Shown: one piece after another, positions 26,777-34,033 of the stretch | Layout: every line of letters starts with the position of its first letter | Position numbering within the stretch: the first letter of the stretch is position 1 | Assembly (NCBI RefSeq): GCF_002563925.1 | Contig: NZ_PDJD01000001.1 | Span: forward strand, 62,001 to 126,000 | Source of the DNA: Serinibacter salmoneus | Lineage (GTDB): Bacteria > Actinomycetota > Actinomycetes > Actinomycetales > Beutenbergiaceae | DNA: 64,000 bases | Direction of reading: 5' to 3' | Made by a program: the position numbers and the translations under genes | Notes under the pieces: model-generated | Database searches by the model: none | The model's input: only the letters and a program-made list of their open reading frames with translations | Told to the model about the DNA's origin: nothing

Positions 26777-28246
26777 ATGACCCTGACACCGGCACAATTG
26801 GACCGAGCCTGTGGTGTTCTCATCGCCTCGGCCGCGGGCGACGCGCTCGGCGCGGGTTACGAGTTCGCGCACGTGACCCCGGACCTCGAGCCCACCATGA
26901 TCGGCGGCGGCCTCGGTGGGTTCGCCCCGGGGGAGTGGACCGATGACACCGCGCAGGCCGTCGCCATCGCCCAGGCGGCCGCCACCGGGGGCGACCTGCG
27001 CGAGACCGCGGTGCTGGACGCCGTCGCCCACGGTTTCGCACGCTGGTACGCGCAGGGCCCCCCGGATGTGGGGGTCCAGACCTCCGCCGTGCTCGGCCGC
27101 GCCGCTGCCGCAGCTGGGCCCGCCACCCCCGACGCCGCCACCATGACCCGCGCGGCCCAGGAGGTGCACGAGGCCCGCGGCCGTAGCGCCGGGAACGGCT
27201 CCCTGATGCGCACCGGCCCGGTCGCCCTCGCCTACCTCGACGACCCCGCGGCCCTCGCCCAGGCGGCCATGACGGTCAGCGGCCTGACCCACCACGAGGA
27301 CGACGCCCGCGAGGCGTGCGCACTCTGGTCACTCATGGTGCGCCACGCCGTCCTGCACGGCACCTTCCCCGTGTTCGAGGACGTCGCGCCCTGGCTGCCG
27401 CGCGCCGACCTGTGGCGCGCGAGGCTCGAGGAGGCGCAGCAGCGCCCGCCCGCGGCGTTCGCGCAGAACACCTGGTCGGTGGGCGCGCTGCAAGCGGCGT
27501 GGTCGGCGATCACGCACACCCCCGTCCCCGCCGAACCCTCCCGCCACCTGCAGGATGCGCTGACCACGGCGATCCGGATCGGGCGGGACACCGACACGGT
27601 CGCCGCCATCGCCGGCGCCCTCCTCGGCGCGCGCTGGGGCGCGAGCGCCGTGCCCGCCCGGTGGCGACGGATCCTGCACGGCTGGCCCGGCATCGACGAA
27701 CGTGAGTTGGAGCGCCTGGCGGTGCGGATCGTGACCGGTGGTCGCGGGGAGAAGTACGGCTGGCCGCTCGTGGACCACCTCGACTACCGGCCGCTGCAGT
27801 ACCGGCCGGCCCGCGCCGTCGTCCACCCGCACGACGACGGGGTGATCCTGGGCGCCGCCACGATCCTGGACGAGCTCCCGGCCCAGGTCGACGCTGTCGT
27901 CTCCCTGTGCCGGCTGGGTCGGCGTCAGGTGCCACCAGGCGTGGAGCACATCACCTTCCGGCTGCAGGACGAGAGCGACCCGGCGAGCAATCCGAACCTG
28001 GACGCGGTGCTGACCGATGCCGCCGAGACGATCGCGGACCTGCGGGCCCACGGTCAGCGTGTGTTCGTGCACTGCGTGGCGGCCTACTCCCGCACGCCCA
28101 CCGTGGCGATCGCCTACGCGATGCGCCGGGGCGTGCCGCTGGCCACGGCGTTCGACGACGTCTGCCGCGCCCTGCCCTACGCCCACCCCAACGAGGGGTT
28201 CCGGGCCGCACTGACCCGCTTGGAAGGGAGCCTCGCCAATGCCTGA
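26777..28246 (+). CDS. ADP-ribosylglycohydrolase fused to dual-specificity phosphatase
   Basis: A 489-aa two-domain enzyme. Residues 1-315 are an ADP-ribosylglycohydrolase of the DraG/ARH type with the metal-binding motifs intact: AAGDALG near 19-25, GEWTDDTAQ near 52-60, and DTDTVAAIAGALLG near 274-287. Residues 330-489 form a cysteine phosphatase with HCVAAYSRT near 431, the HCx5R active site. The first domain should remove ADP-ribose from targets or hydrolyse a related bond, and the second should hydrolyse a phosphate ester. Substrates are not known. It is controlled by the divergent XRE regulator and overlaps the next gene by 8 nt, so the two are cotranslated. The fusion suggests sequential processing of a phosphorylated ADP-ribose derivative (inference). 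Confidence 0.88.
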   Translation: MTLTPAQLDRACGVLIASAAGDALGAGYEFAHVTPDLEPTMIGGGLGGFAPGEWTDDTAQAVAIAQAAATGGDLRETAVLDAVAHGFARWYAQGPPDVGVQTSAVLGRAAAAAGPATPDAATMTRAAQEVHEARGRSAGNGSLMRTGPVALAYLDDPAALAQAAMTVSGLTHHEDDAREACALWSLMVRHAVLHGTFPVFEDVAPWLPRADLWRARLEEAQQRPPAAFAQNTWSVGALQAAWSAITHTPVPAEPSRHLQDALTTAIRIGRDTDTVAAIAGALLGARWGASAVPARWRRILHGWPGIDERELERLAVRIVTGGRGEKYGWPLVDHLDYRPLQYRPARAVVHPHDDGVILGAATILDELPAQVDAVVSLCRLGRRQVPPGVEHITFRLQDESDPASNPNLDAVLTDAAETIADLRAHGQRVFVHCVAAYSRTPTVAIAYAMRRGVPLATAFDDVCRALPYAHPNEGFRAALTRLEGSLANA

Positions 28247-29690
28247 CGTGGCCGGCCTGCGCGTGAAGCCGGGCGAACTGATGATGATGCACGACGACGA
28301 TCACGAGCCGGTCGGCCTGGTCGCCTGGACTCACCGGGGCCGGTTCTGGCGGCTCGGTGGCTTCTGGCAGCCGGTGCCCGCCGCGAGCGCGATGTTCTAC
28401 GGCCTCACCCTGCAGGTGGTGCACGAGGACTTCGTCGCGTTCTACGACGTCCTGGAGAAGACCGGCATGCTGCCCTCCCCGGCGCAGACTGGGGAATACG
28501 CGGTGCCCGACGGCGCAGGGCGGGGCCGGCCGGCACGCCCGCCCAGGCGGCCCTTCGGGTGGGCGGGACCGGCGGAGGATCGGGTGCGTGGACTGGTGCT
28601 CGGACTCCTGGTGGGGGAGGCGATCGGCAGCACGGAAGGGGGTGGTGCGGGCGGGTCCACCGCGGGCGGAGGTGCCCAGGGCCGCAAGGCCACGGCCAGC
28701 ACCGCCGGTCTCGGGCTGAGCGCCGCGGCGTTCCCGCTGCGGATCGCCGCGGGCGGGCAACTCGCGTTGGCTACCATCGACGGCTTGGTGCGCGCGGAGG
28801 CCTCCATGCACCAAGCCCTCCCACGCGATCAGGTGCAGAAGGTGGCGACCCGAGAGGTGATTCGCGCCTACCGGCGGTGGGCGCTGCGGCGCCAGGAGGC
28901 GCCCAGCCGTGGGGTGGCGAACTCCGGGTGGACGGGCCAGGTGCTGGCGCTGCGCGAGCGGCGAGGCTCTTCGCCGTCCACGGTGTACGCGATCCGCGCA
29001 GGCAAGCCGAGTACGTCGACCGGATGTCAGGCCCTGGTGCGTTCCCTGCCGTTCGCGGCGTGGAACCGCCCGGGCCCCGAGGCGCTCAAGGCGTCGTGCG
29101 CTTTCTCCCACGCCCCCGCAGCCGGGTACGCGGCGCAGGTGGCATGTGAGGTGTTGCGGGTAGCGCTGCGCTCGGACACCGTGGAGCGGGCCGTGGCGCG
29201 AGCTCACGAGCTGATCGGGAACCTCGCGATCCTCGCGCAGGTGCGGGAGGCGGCCGCCAGGCAGGTGCGCAGCACGGAGCGTCTCGCTGAGATGGCGCCC
29301 GATGCGAGCTCCTGGTCCGCGTTGCAGGGCGGTGTGTACGCGGCGCTGTCCTACCCGGGGCCGGACGAGGTTCTTCGGGCCTTGAGATTCGCCGCCACCG
29401 CACCGGACGGCGATTCGGTCGCGGCCGTGGCGGGCGCGTTGCTCGGCGCAGTCCACGGCGTCGCGGCGCTGCCCCGGCGCCTGCAGGATCACCTGCCCGT
29501 GGGCTGGGTTGCCGACACTCTGGCCCGCGATCTCGTGCGGCTCAACACCGCGGGCGGGATGAGCGTGATCGCGGAGGGCTCGGCGAGCGCCGCGGCCCGC
29601 CTCCGGCGGGCCTACCCCGCGGTGATCGCGAAGGCGGTACCCGCGCCGGGCACGGCCCCGGCTACTCCTCACCCGCCCCGAACTGCCTGA
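28239..29690 (+). CDS. Degenerate ADP-ribosylglycohydrolase-like protein
   Basis: A 483-aa paralogue-like partner of the preceding enzyme. Residues 1-90 form an extra N-terminal domain (PGELMMMHDDDHEPVGLVAW) with no named family. From about residue 115 the ARH fold can be followed, but the catalytic residues are replaced: GDALG becomes GEAIG (near 125), the WTDDTAQ region has lost its aspartates (LRIAAGGQLALATIDGL), and DTDTVAAIAG becomes DGDSVAAVAG. It is therefore probably a binding or regulatory subunit, not a hydrolase. ATG at 28239 lies inside the end of the upstream gene. Its 3' end lies in a 45-bp sequence repeated exactly at the end of the SIR2 gene. Confidence 0.78.
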   Translation: MPDVAGLRVKPGELMMMHDDDHEPVGLVAWTHRGRFWRLGGFWQPVPAASAMFYGLTLQVVHEDFVAFYDVLEKTGMLPSPAQTGEYAVPDGAGRGRPARPPRRPFGWAGPAEDRVRGLVLGLLVGEAIGSTEGGGAGGSTAGGGAQGRKATASTAGLGLSAAAFPLRIAAGGQLALATIDGLVRAEASMHQALPRDQVQKVATREVIRAYRRWALRRQEAPSRGVANSGWTGQVLALRERRGSSPSTVYAIRAGKPSTSTGCQALVRSLPFAAWNRPGPEALKASCAFSHAPAAGYAAQVACEVLRVALRSDTVERAVARAHELIGNLAILAQVREAAARQVRSTERLAEMAPDASSWSALQGGVYAALSYPGPDEVLRALRFAATAPDGDSVAAVAGALLGAVHGVAALPRRLQDHLPVGWVADTLARDLVRLNTAGGMSVIAEGSASAAARLRRAYPAVIAKAVPAPGTAPATPHPPRTA

Positions 29691-29706
29691 GCGCGCGGGC
29701 CAGGGC
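29662..29706. repeat. 45-bp direct repeat, left copy
   Basis: Identical to 30965-31009. This copy encodes the last codons and stop (29688-29690) of the ARH-like gene. The copies flank the membrane-protein gene with a period of 1,303 bp and look like att sites or a long target duplication. Confidence 0.9.
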
Positions 29707-29789
29707 CGCTCACTCGCTGCGACGATGAGAGGTTGACGCTAGCGATGCCGAGACGCCAACCCTGCCTCCCGATGCCGTAGCATCGTCAA

Positions 29790-30956
29790 ATGCGTCCTAA
29801 ACCAGTCCAGAAGTCGCTGCAGAGCCGATCTGCTCCTGAGTCTCACGACTCGAAAGCGCTGGACCTCCGTGATCTGCACACTCCGATCACGCCGCGCGTG
29901 GCATACCTACTCGTGTTCGGCGCGGCCGCCTACGTCGTCTTGGGTGTGTTGTGGGTGGCTTGGGTGGACGGCGATCAGACAATGGCCGGGCTCGCCGAGC
30001 GGGTGCGTGCATGGTCTGGAGGCGGCGCGAAAGGCTTGGGTTCGCTTTCCTTCCTTGCTGTAGTGGCGACACTCGTGGTTGGTCTCTATGCGGCTGTAAT
30101 CGGGGCCCTCCCACGCACTAGTGACGAGGTGTTGGCGGGTAAGCGGATGCTTATTGTGGCCCTTGTTCTGGGTGCTGGGACGGTCTCGGTCGTGGTGCTT
30201 GTCAATATTGCGCAAGGTTGGAGCGGCGCCGAATCTCTCGTGGTGCTGCTGCTTGCGACTGTTGTAGGATCGCTGTGCGCGGAGGCGATGGCAAGGACCG
30301 TGAGCCAGAAGGTAAGTCCTGCGAATGCGGCGTGGCGTTGGCGGACGGAAATAAAGGTGCGTATTCGGCGCACGTTCCCTGCGCACTCCCGGCCGGCGCT
30401 GGTATTCGCGCGGATGGGTTACGCGCAGTCGCTGATTGCGGGGGGCGTCTGGCTAATCACTTTGTTTCTCGTGGCAATCGCCGCCGGTGCGGCCCTTGCT
30501 GCGATCGTTTCGCCCACTGGTGTTGAGGCAGCTGAGGTCGACGGCGCGCTGATGCTTGTATTCGCGTCACTGCTCGTAGGTCCGCTGGTGTATTGGCTGG
30601 TGTGCGCTGGGGTCATGTATGCAAGAAAGTGCGGCGTTTATGCTCTCCAGTGGATTGTCTTTGACTTTATCGCTGCGGTGGCATTCGCGTTTGCCTTATG
30701 GCAGATGAGCGTTGGTCTGGGGGTGTGCGTGGGGATCGGTGCACTAGTTGTCGCCGCTGCGGTGGGGTTTGGTTCATGGGTGGCGCCCAGGTTTGGTATG
30801 CGCCACGCCGTTCGGGCCAGCATTAGGAGCCAGTTGAAGCGCGATCTTGGCAAGGCTGAACGCGACCTTCGTGCCGCACTTGGGTATGTAGGTGATCCTT
30901 CGCGAGAAGTGCGCTCGAGGAGACGGCGAGTCCTGCCGTGGAGGACTGATCGCTAA
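29790..30956 (+). CDS. Polytopic membrane protein of unknown function, inserted between direct repeats
   Basis: A 388-aa protein with about eight predicted transmembrane helices: roughly residues 39-59, 88-107, 120-141, 149-168, 214-240, 252-278 and two more in 287-330. A basic linker lies between helices 4 and 5 and a basic C-terminal tail follows. No family is recognised. The coding sequence is visibly richer in A/T than the flanking genes. ATG at 29790 has no Shine-Dalgarno site; TAGCAT (29778-29783) is 6 nt upstream, suggesting a leaderless message. The gene is the only content of a segment bounded by perfect 45-bp direct repeats, so it appears to be an acquired cassette, possibly an effector or immunity component. 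Its stop is 8 nt from the stop of the convergent SIR2 gene. Confidence 0.78.
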   Translation: MRPKPVQKSLQSRSAPESHDSKALDLRDLHTPITPRVAYLLVFGAAAYVVLGVLWVAWVDGDQTMAGLAERVRAWSGGGAKGLGSLSFLAVVATLVVGLYAAVIGALPRTSDEVLAGKRMLIVALVLGAGTVSVVVLVNIAQGWSGAESLVVLLLATVVGSLCAEAMARTVSQKVSPANAAWRWRTEIKVRIRRTFPAHSRPALVFARMGYAQSLIAGGVWLITLFLVAIAAGAALAAIVSPTGVEAAEVDGALMLVFASLLVGPLVYWLVCAGVMYARKCGVYALQWIVFDFIAAVAFAFALWQMSVGLGVCVGIGALVVAAAVGFGSWVAPRFGMRHAVRASIRSQLKRDLGKAERDLRAALGYVGDPSREVRSRRRRVLPWRTDR

Positions 30957-30964
30957 CTGCGCGA

Positions 30965-31009
30965 CTACTCCTCACCCGCCCCGAACTGCCTGAGCGCGCG
31001 GGCCAGGGC
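30965..31009. repeat. 45-bp direct repeat, right copy
   Basis: Identical to 29662-29706. It begins exactly at the TAG stop (30965-30967, minus strand) of the macro-SIR2 gene and encodes that protein's C-terminal residues. Confidence 0.9.
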
Positions 31010-32647
31010 GGCCCACCCGTCGTGCGTGGCGCCCCGTGCCAGCGCCTCCTGGTACGCATCGCGCAGGGACTCCACGAGGTGGTCGTCCTCGACCTGGTAG
31101 CGGGCATCGAGCAGGTGGCTCGGTGCCCGCGCCGCGAACATCGCGACGGCGTCGAGGAAGATGGTCATGGAACGTGCCGCGGCGCGGCGAGCGTGTCCCG
31201 GCGAGGGCCCGCTTCCGCTCTCAGGAGCGCCGGCCTCGTCGTCGGTCCCCGCCATGACGACGGCGAACTGTCGTTGCCACAGCCGCTCGAATGCCCGATC
31301 GGGTCGCAGCGTGATGACGGTGCCGATGTCTGACTCCTCGGCGAATGTGCTGCCCTCCTCGGTCAACTGGCGTCGGAGCGTGGCCACCTCGTGGGCGAAC
31401 CGGATGAGGTTGTCATCGGTGAGCGAGGCGCCGACGACCAGGAGGTGCTTGGTCATCATCAGCGATTGGACCACAGAGCCGACGGGCTTCCAGCGGCTGT
31501 CGTAGGAGACGAAGGAGTTGCGCGTCAGCACGATGGAGTTCGGGTGATTCACGTCGCCGTGCATCTTCAGGAGCCAGGGTCCGGTCGCGGAGACGTCCTG
31601 CCAGGGCAGTACCGCAATTTCTCGGCGATCGCCGGTGCGCCCGGCGTTCTCCACCGCCCGCTCGTAGAGCCCGTCGTAGTTCGTGGTGACGGCGCTGGGG
31701 ATCTGCATCCCTGCGAGCAGGAGGTGGCTGAGGCTGGGGCGTTCCGCTCTGGAGATGATGTCAGCGACTCGCTCCCCGAGGGAGGGGCCGCCACGGTCGA
31801 CGGCGCGGCGAGCCTCGGCCTCGATGACCTCGCCCTGGTCGAGGGTCGGCAGGCGCTCGACTTCCTTCCACGTGAGATCCGAGTCCAGTCCCTTCAGGAG
31901 CTCCTGCAAGAGGCCACTCCAGCTCGGCAGGCCGGCGCCCATGCTGAGGCCCGCGCCGAAGAACAGTGCGACCTCGTGATTGGCGACCTTCGCGGCCAGG
32001 GACTGGGCCTGCGTGATCAGCCCCGGGCGGAGTCCGGCGAAGAGACGATGCTCCGCCAGCTGGGCGCGGCGCACGTGTTGCAGCACCGCGTAATCAGACG
32101 CCGAGGACGCCACGATCATCACGTCGACGCCGGTCTCTCTGACTGCGGCAGACAGGGACTGAACGAGCGATTCGGCGAGTCGGCCGCGGTCGTGTGCGTG
32201 CCCGGCCCGACCGGAGCCGAGCAGTGGCATCGCAATCACGGGCGCACCGAGCTTCGCCCTCCCGGCGGCCTTCCACAGGTCGTCGCCGGTGCGGGAGACG
32301 ATCTCGGCCACGGTGCGCGCGGCTATTTCGCCCACCTTGTCCGGCGTCCACCCGATGGAGTCGATGATCCAGGGCTGGGGATCACCAGGCGCGATGTCGA
32401 GGTCCAGTGGATCGACGGAGAATCGGCCCCAACCGACAGGCCGCAGCGTGGACCAGTCCTGGTCCGCGGGAACCCCCGCGGCTGACTTCCAGTGGTCGCC
32501 TACGGAGAACGGCGCGTCCGCCGGGATGACGACGGCCGTACTCGCTATCGCGTCCAGCCTCCCGTGCACGATGAACAGGTGGCCTTCGCCGGCGCGGTCG
32601 TCGCCACGGTGGTCGGAGCGGATGTCCTGCTCGGACTGGTGAGTCAT
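30965..32647 (-). CDS. Macro-like/SIR2-like NADase-type effector
   Basis: A 560-aa protein. Residues 20-205 resemble a macro/ADP-ribose-binding fold (FIVHGRLDAIASTAVVIPAD, then VIAMPLLGSGRAG). From about 225 there is a SIR2-like domain of the defence type: ALFFGAGLSMGAGLPSW near 225-241, TTNYDGLYERAVE near 318-330, MHGDVNHP near 361, and VVGASLTDDNLIRF near 402-415. SIR2 domains of this class deplete NAD+ in antiphage systems; here that is inferred, not shown. ATG at 32647 starts the conserved part, and an upstream frame extension is rejected. It lies 80 nt downstream of a retron-type reverse transcriptase on the same strand, so the two probably form an RT-plus-effector operon. Its 3' end is part of the 45-bp repeat. 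Confidence 0.85.
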   Translation of the reverse strand: MTHQSEQDIRSDHRGDDRAGEGHLFIVHGRLDAIASTAVVIPADAPFSVGDHWKSAAGVPADQDWSTLRPVGWGRFSVDPLDLDIAPGDPQPWIIDSIGWTPDKVGEIAARTVAEIVSRTGDDLWKAAGRAKLGAPVIAMPLLGSGRAGHAHDRGRLAESLVQSLSAAVRETGVDVMIVASSASDYAVLQHVRRAQLAEHRLFAGLRPGLITQAQSLAAKVANHEVALFFGAGLSMGAGLPSWSGLLQELLKGLDSDLTWKEVERLPTLDQGEVIEAEARRAVDRGGPSLGERVADIISRAERPSLSHLLLAGMQIPSAVTTNYDGLYERAVENAGRTGDRREIAVLPWQDVSATGPWLLKMHGDVNHPNSIVLTRNSFVSYDSRWKPVGSVVQSLMMTKHLLVVGASLTDDNLIRFAHEVATLRRQLTEEGSTFAEESDIGTVITLRPDRAFERLWQRQFAVVMAGTDDEAGAPESGSGPSPGHARRAAARSMTIFLDAVAMFAARAPSHLLDARYQVEDDHLVESLRDAYQEALARGATHDGWAALARALRQFGAGEE

Positions 32648-32727
32648 GTGCCGATTGTGCCGGGGTGCTCGATCGTTGTCCCTCCGGTGAGCCGCTCGAC
32701 GCCGACACGGGTTCGCTTCGGGGGGTC

Positions 32728-33816
32728 TCACACCGAGTAGTGCGTAGTTGCCGCGAGCCAACGCTCACGTGCAGGGACTCCCCAGTCGGGTTCGGCGTGC
32801 GTCGCGTGCGCGAGTCGGCCGTTCACGTGCGTCACGAGCGCGCCCGCGTTCTCGAAGCCCCAGTGATGGGCGTGCGGTTCCAGCCCGAACTCACTGACCC
32901 CTCGCGTGTGGAGTTCGAGTTCTCGCTTGTACTCCCTCGTCAGCCGGAGGTGGTGTCCGTCCACCAAGAGGCCGAGCACTTGTCGGCGCGCCCCGCGGCG
33001 CGCGACTGTGGTCTTCTTGTCGTTGAGGTGCATCCCCAGTCGTCCGAGTTCTCGGCGCACATGGGTGACCAAGCGGTCGGTGTCTGTGTGCGCTCGCGGC
33101 CGCCTGCTGGAGAAGTGCATGTCGTCGGAGTACCGGCTGTAGACCCACCGGTTGGCCTCCGCCCACTCGTACATACGTTGATCGAACTCACGCATCACGA
33201 GGTTGGAGAGCAAGCCACTGGTCGGTGCGCCCTGGGGGAGGAAGCCTTCTGGTGCATGGCCGAAGTAGTTGGCGCGCACCTTCTCGCAGCGCAGTGGCCA
33301 GCAGCGGCACTGGCGAGGATTGCAGAGCTGGATTGCTCCGGTCCTGCGCTGGTTCCAGGATAAGGGTGATGTCGACGGCGCTGTCACCAGGCGCGTGATC
33401 TGCGCAGCATCGAAGGAGTTGCGCGAGTGCGGACCGGGGAGCGCGCGGAATACGTGCCGCTCCGTGATGGAGTGGAAGAAGTTGCTGATGTCGAGCCGCA
33501 CGACGAGCTCCGCTCCGAGGTGGAGGCGGGCGCAGTCAACGATCGATCGGCCGCGGGCGTAGGCGAATGCGCGAGGGTGCGCCACATGGCCGGGGGTCCA
33601 CTCCGCGAGCAGGGCGCGTTGGAACGCCATGAGGTCGGCGTCGGGCTTGCGGATCTCTCGGGCTGCCGCTCTGATGCGGGGGACCGTCAGAACACGGTAG
33701 GGATCCACCTCGCGCCGGATGATTGCCCTCGTGCGTTCCGCGCCCAGGCCGGCGTCCCCGAGAAGACGGGCGAGTTTCAGCCCGAGTAGGAAGTCGCGTG
33801 GATCGGCCAACCACAC
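32728..33816 (-). CDS. Retron-type reverse transcriptase
   Basis: A 362-aa RT with all core motifs: RT1/2-like FAYARGRSIVDCARLH, motif A VVRLDISNFFHS near 107-118 (catalytic Asp), motif B LPQGAPTSGLLSN near 192-204, motif C YSDDM near 228-232 (two catalytic Asp), and a retron-like motif D/E region (LNDKKTTV, then RQVLGLLVDG). An unusual cysteine-rich insert (CNPRQCRCWPLRC near 161-173) lies between motifs A and B. The start is GTG at 33816, with GAGAGGTGA upstream. There is no maturase or endonuclease domain, so a group II intron protein is unlikely. It would reverse-transcribe a structured RNA, most likely encoded just upstream. It shares an intergenic region with the divergent SNF2 operon. 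Confidence 0.88.
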   Translation of the reverse strand: MWLADPRDFLLGLKLARLLGDAGLGAERTRAIIRREVDPYRVLTVPRIRAAAREIRKPDADLMAFQRALLAEWTPGHVAHPRAFAYARGRSIVDCARLHLGAELVVRLDISNFFHSITERHVFRALPGPHSRNSFDAAQITRLVTAPSTSPLSWNQRRTGAIQLCNPRQCRCWPLRCEKVRANYFGHAPEGFLPQGAPTSGLLSNLVMREFDQRMYEWAEANRWVYSRYSDDMHFSSRRPRAHTDTDRLVTHVRRELGRLGMHLNDKKTTVARRGARRQVLGLLVDGHHLRLTREYKRELELHTRGVSEFGLEPHAHHWGFENAGALVTHVNGRLAHATHAEPDWGVPARERWLAATTHYSV

Positions 33817-34033
33817 TCACCTCTCGCATGTAGCGTCGCGACAACGGCACCGCAGCCACGGTCATTCCAGTGGGCGTTACTCACCCACCTCCGATTGGCT
33901 GGGCCCGCCTGAGTGGCGGGTTCCTGGGTGTGGTCGGCCGACCGCCGCGATCCTATCGGGGTTTCGTTTCGGCAGCGAGCCGTACCCGATGTAGATTCAA
34001 CGCAGGACCACCCTCGACCCAAGGCTGCGCCAC
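33817..34033 (-). other. Divergent intergenic region; candidate retron-like structured RNA
   Basis: 217 nt between the RT and SNF2 starts, the position where retrons encode msr-msd RNA. On the minus strand it can form a stem CCCGCC/GGCGGG with loop ACTCA (about 33906-33922), a self-complementary GGTCGGCCGACC (about 33932-33943), and GTGGG/CCCAC around a 9-nt loop (about 33870-33888). The long a1/a2 repeat expected of a retron RNA was not found by eye, so this is only a candidate. It must also hold the promoters of both operons. Confidence 0.35.

Noticed and set aside
33817-34033. Firm annotation of a retron msr-msd RNA
   Set aside because: Hairpins exist, but the flanking complementary repeat and conserved priming context were not found by eye, so it is listed only as a candidate region.
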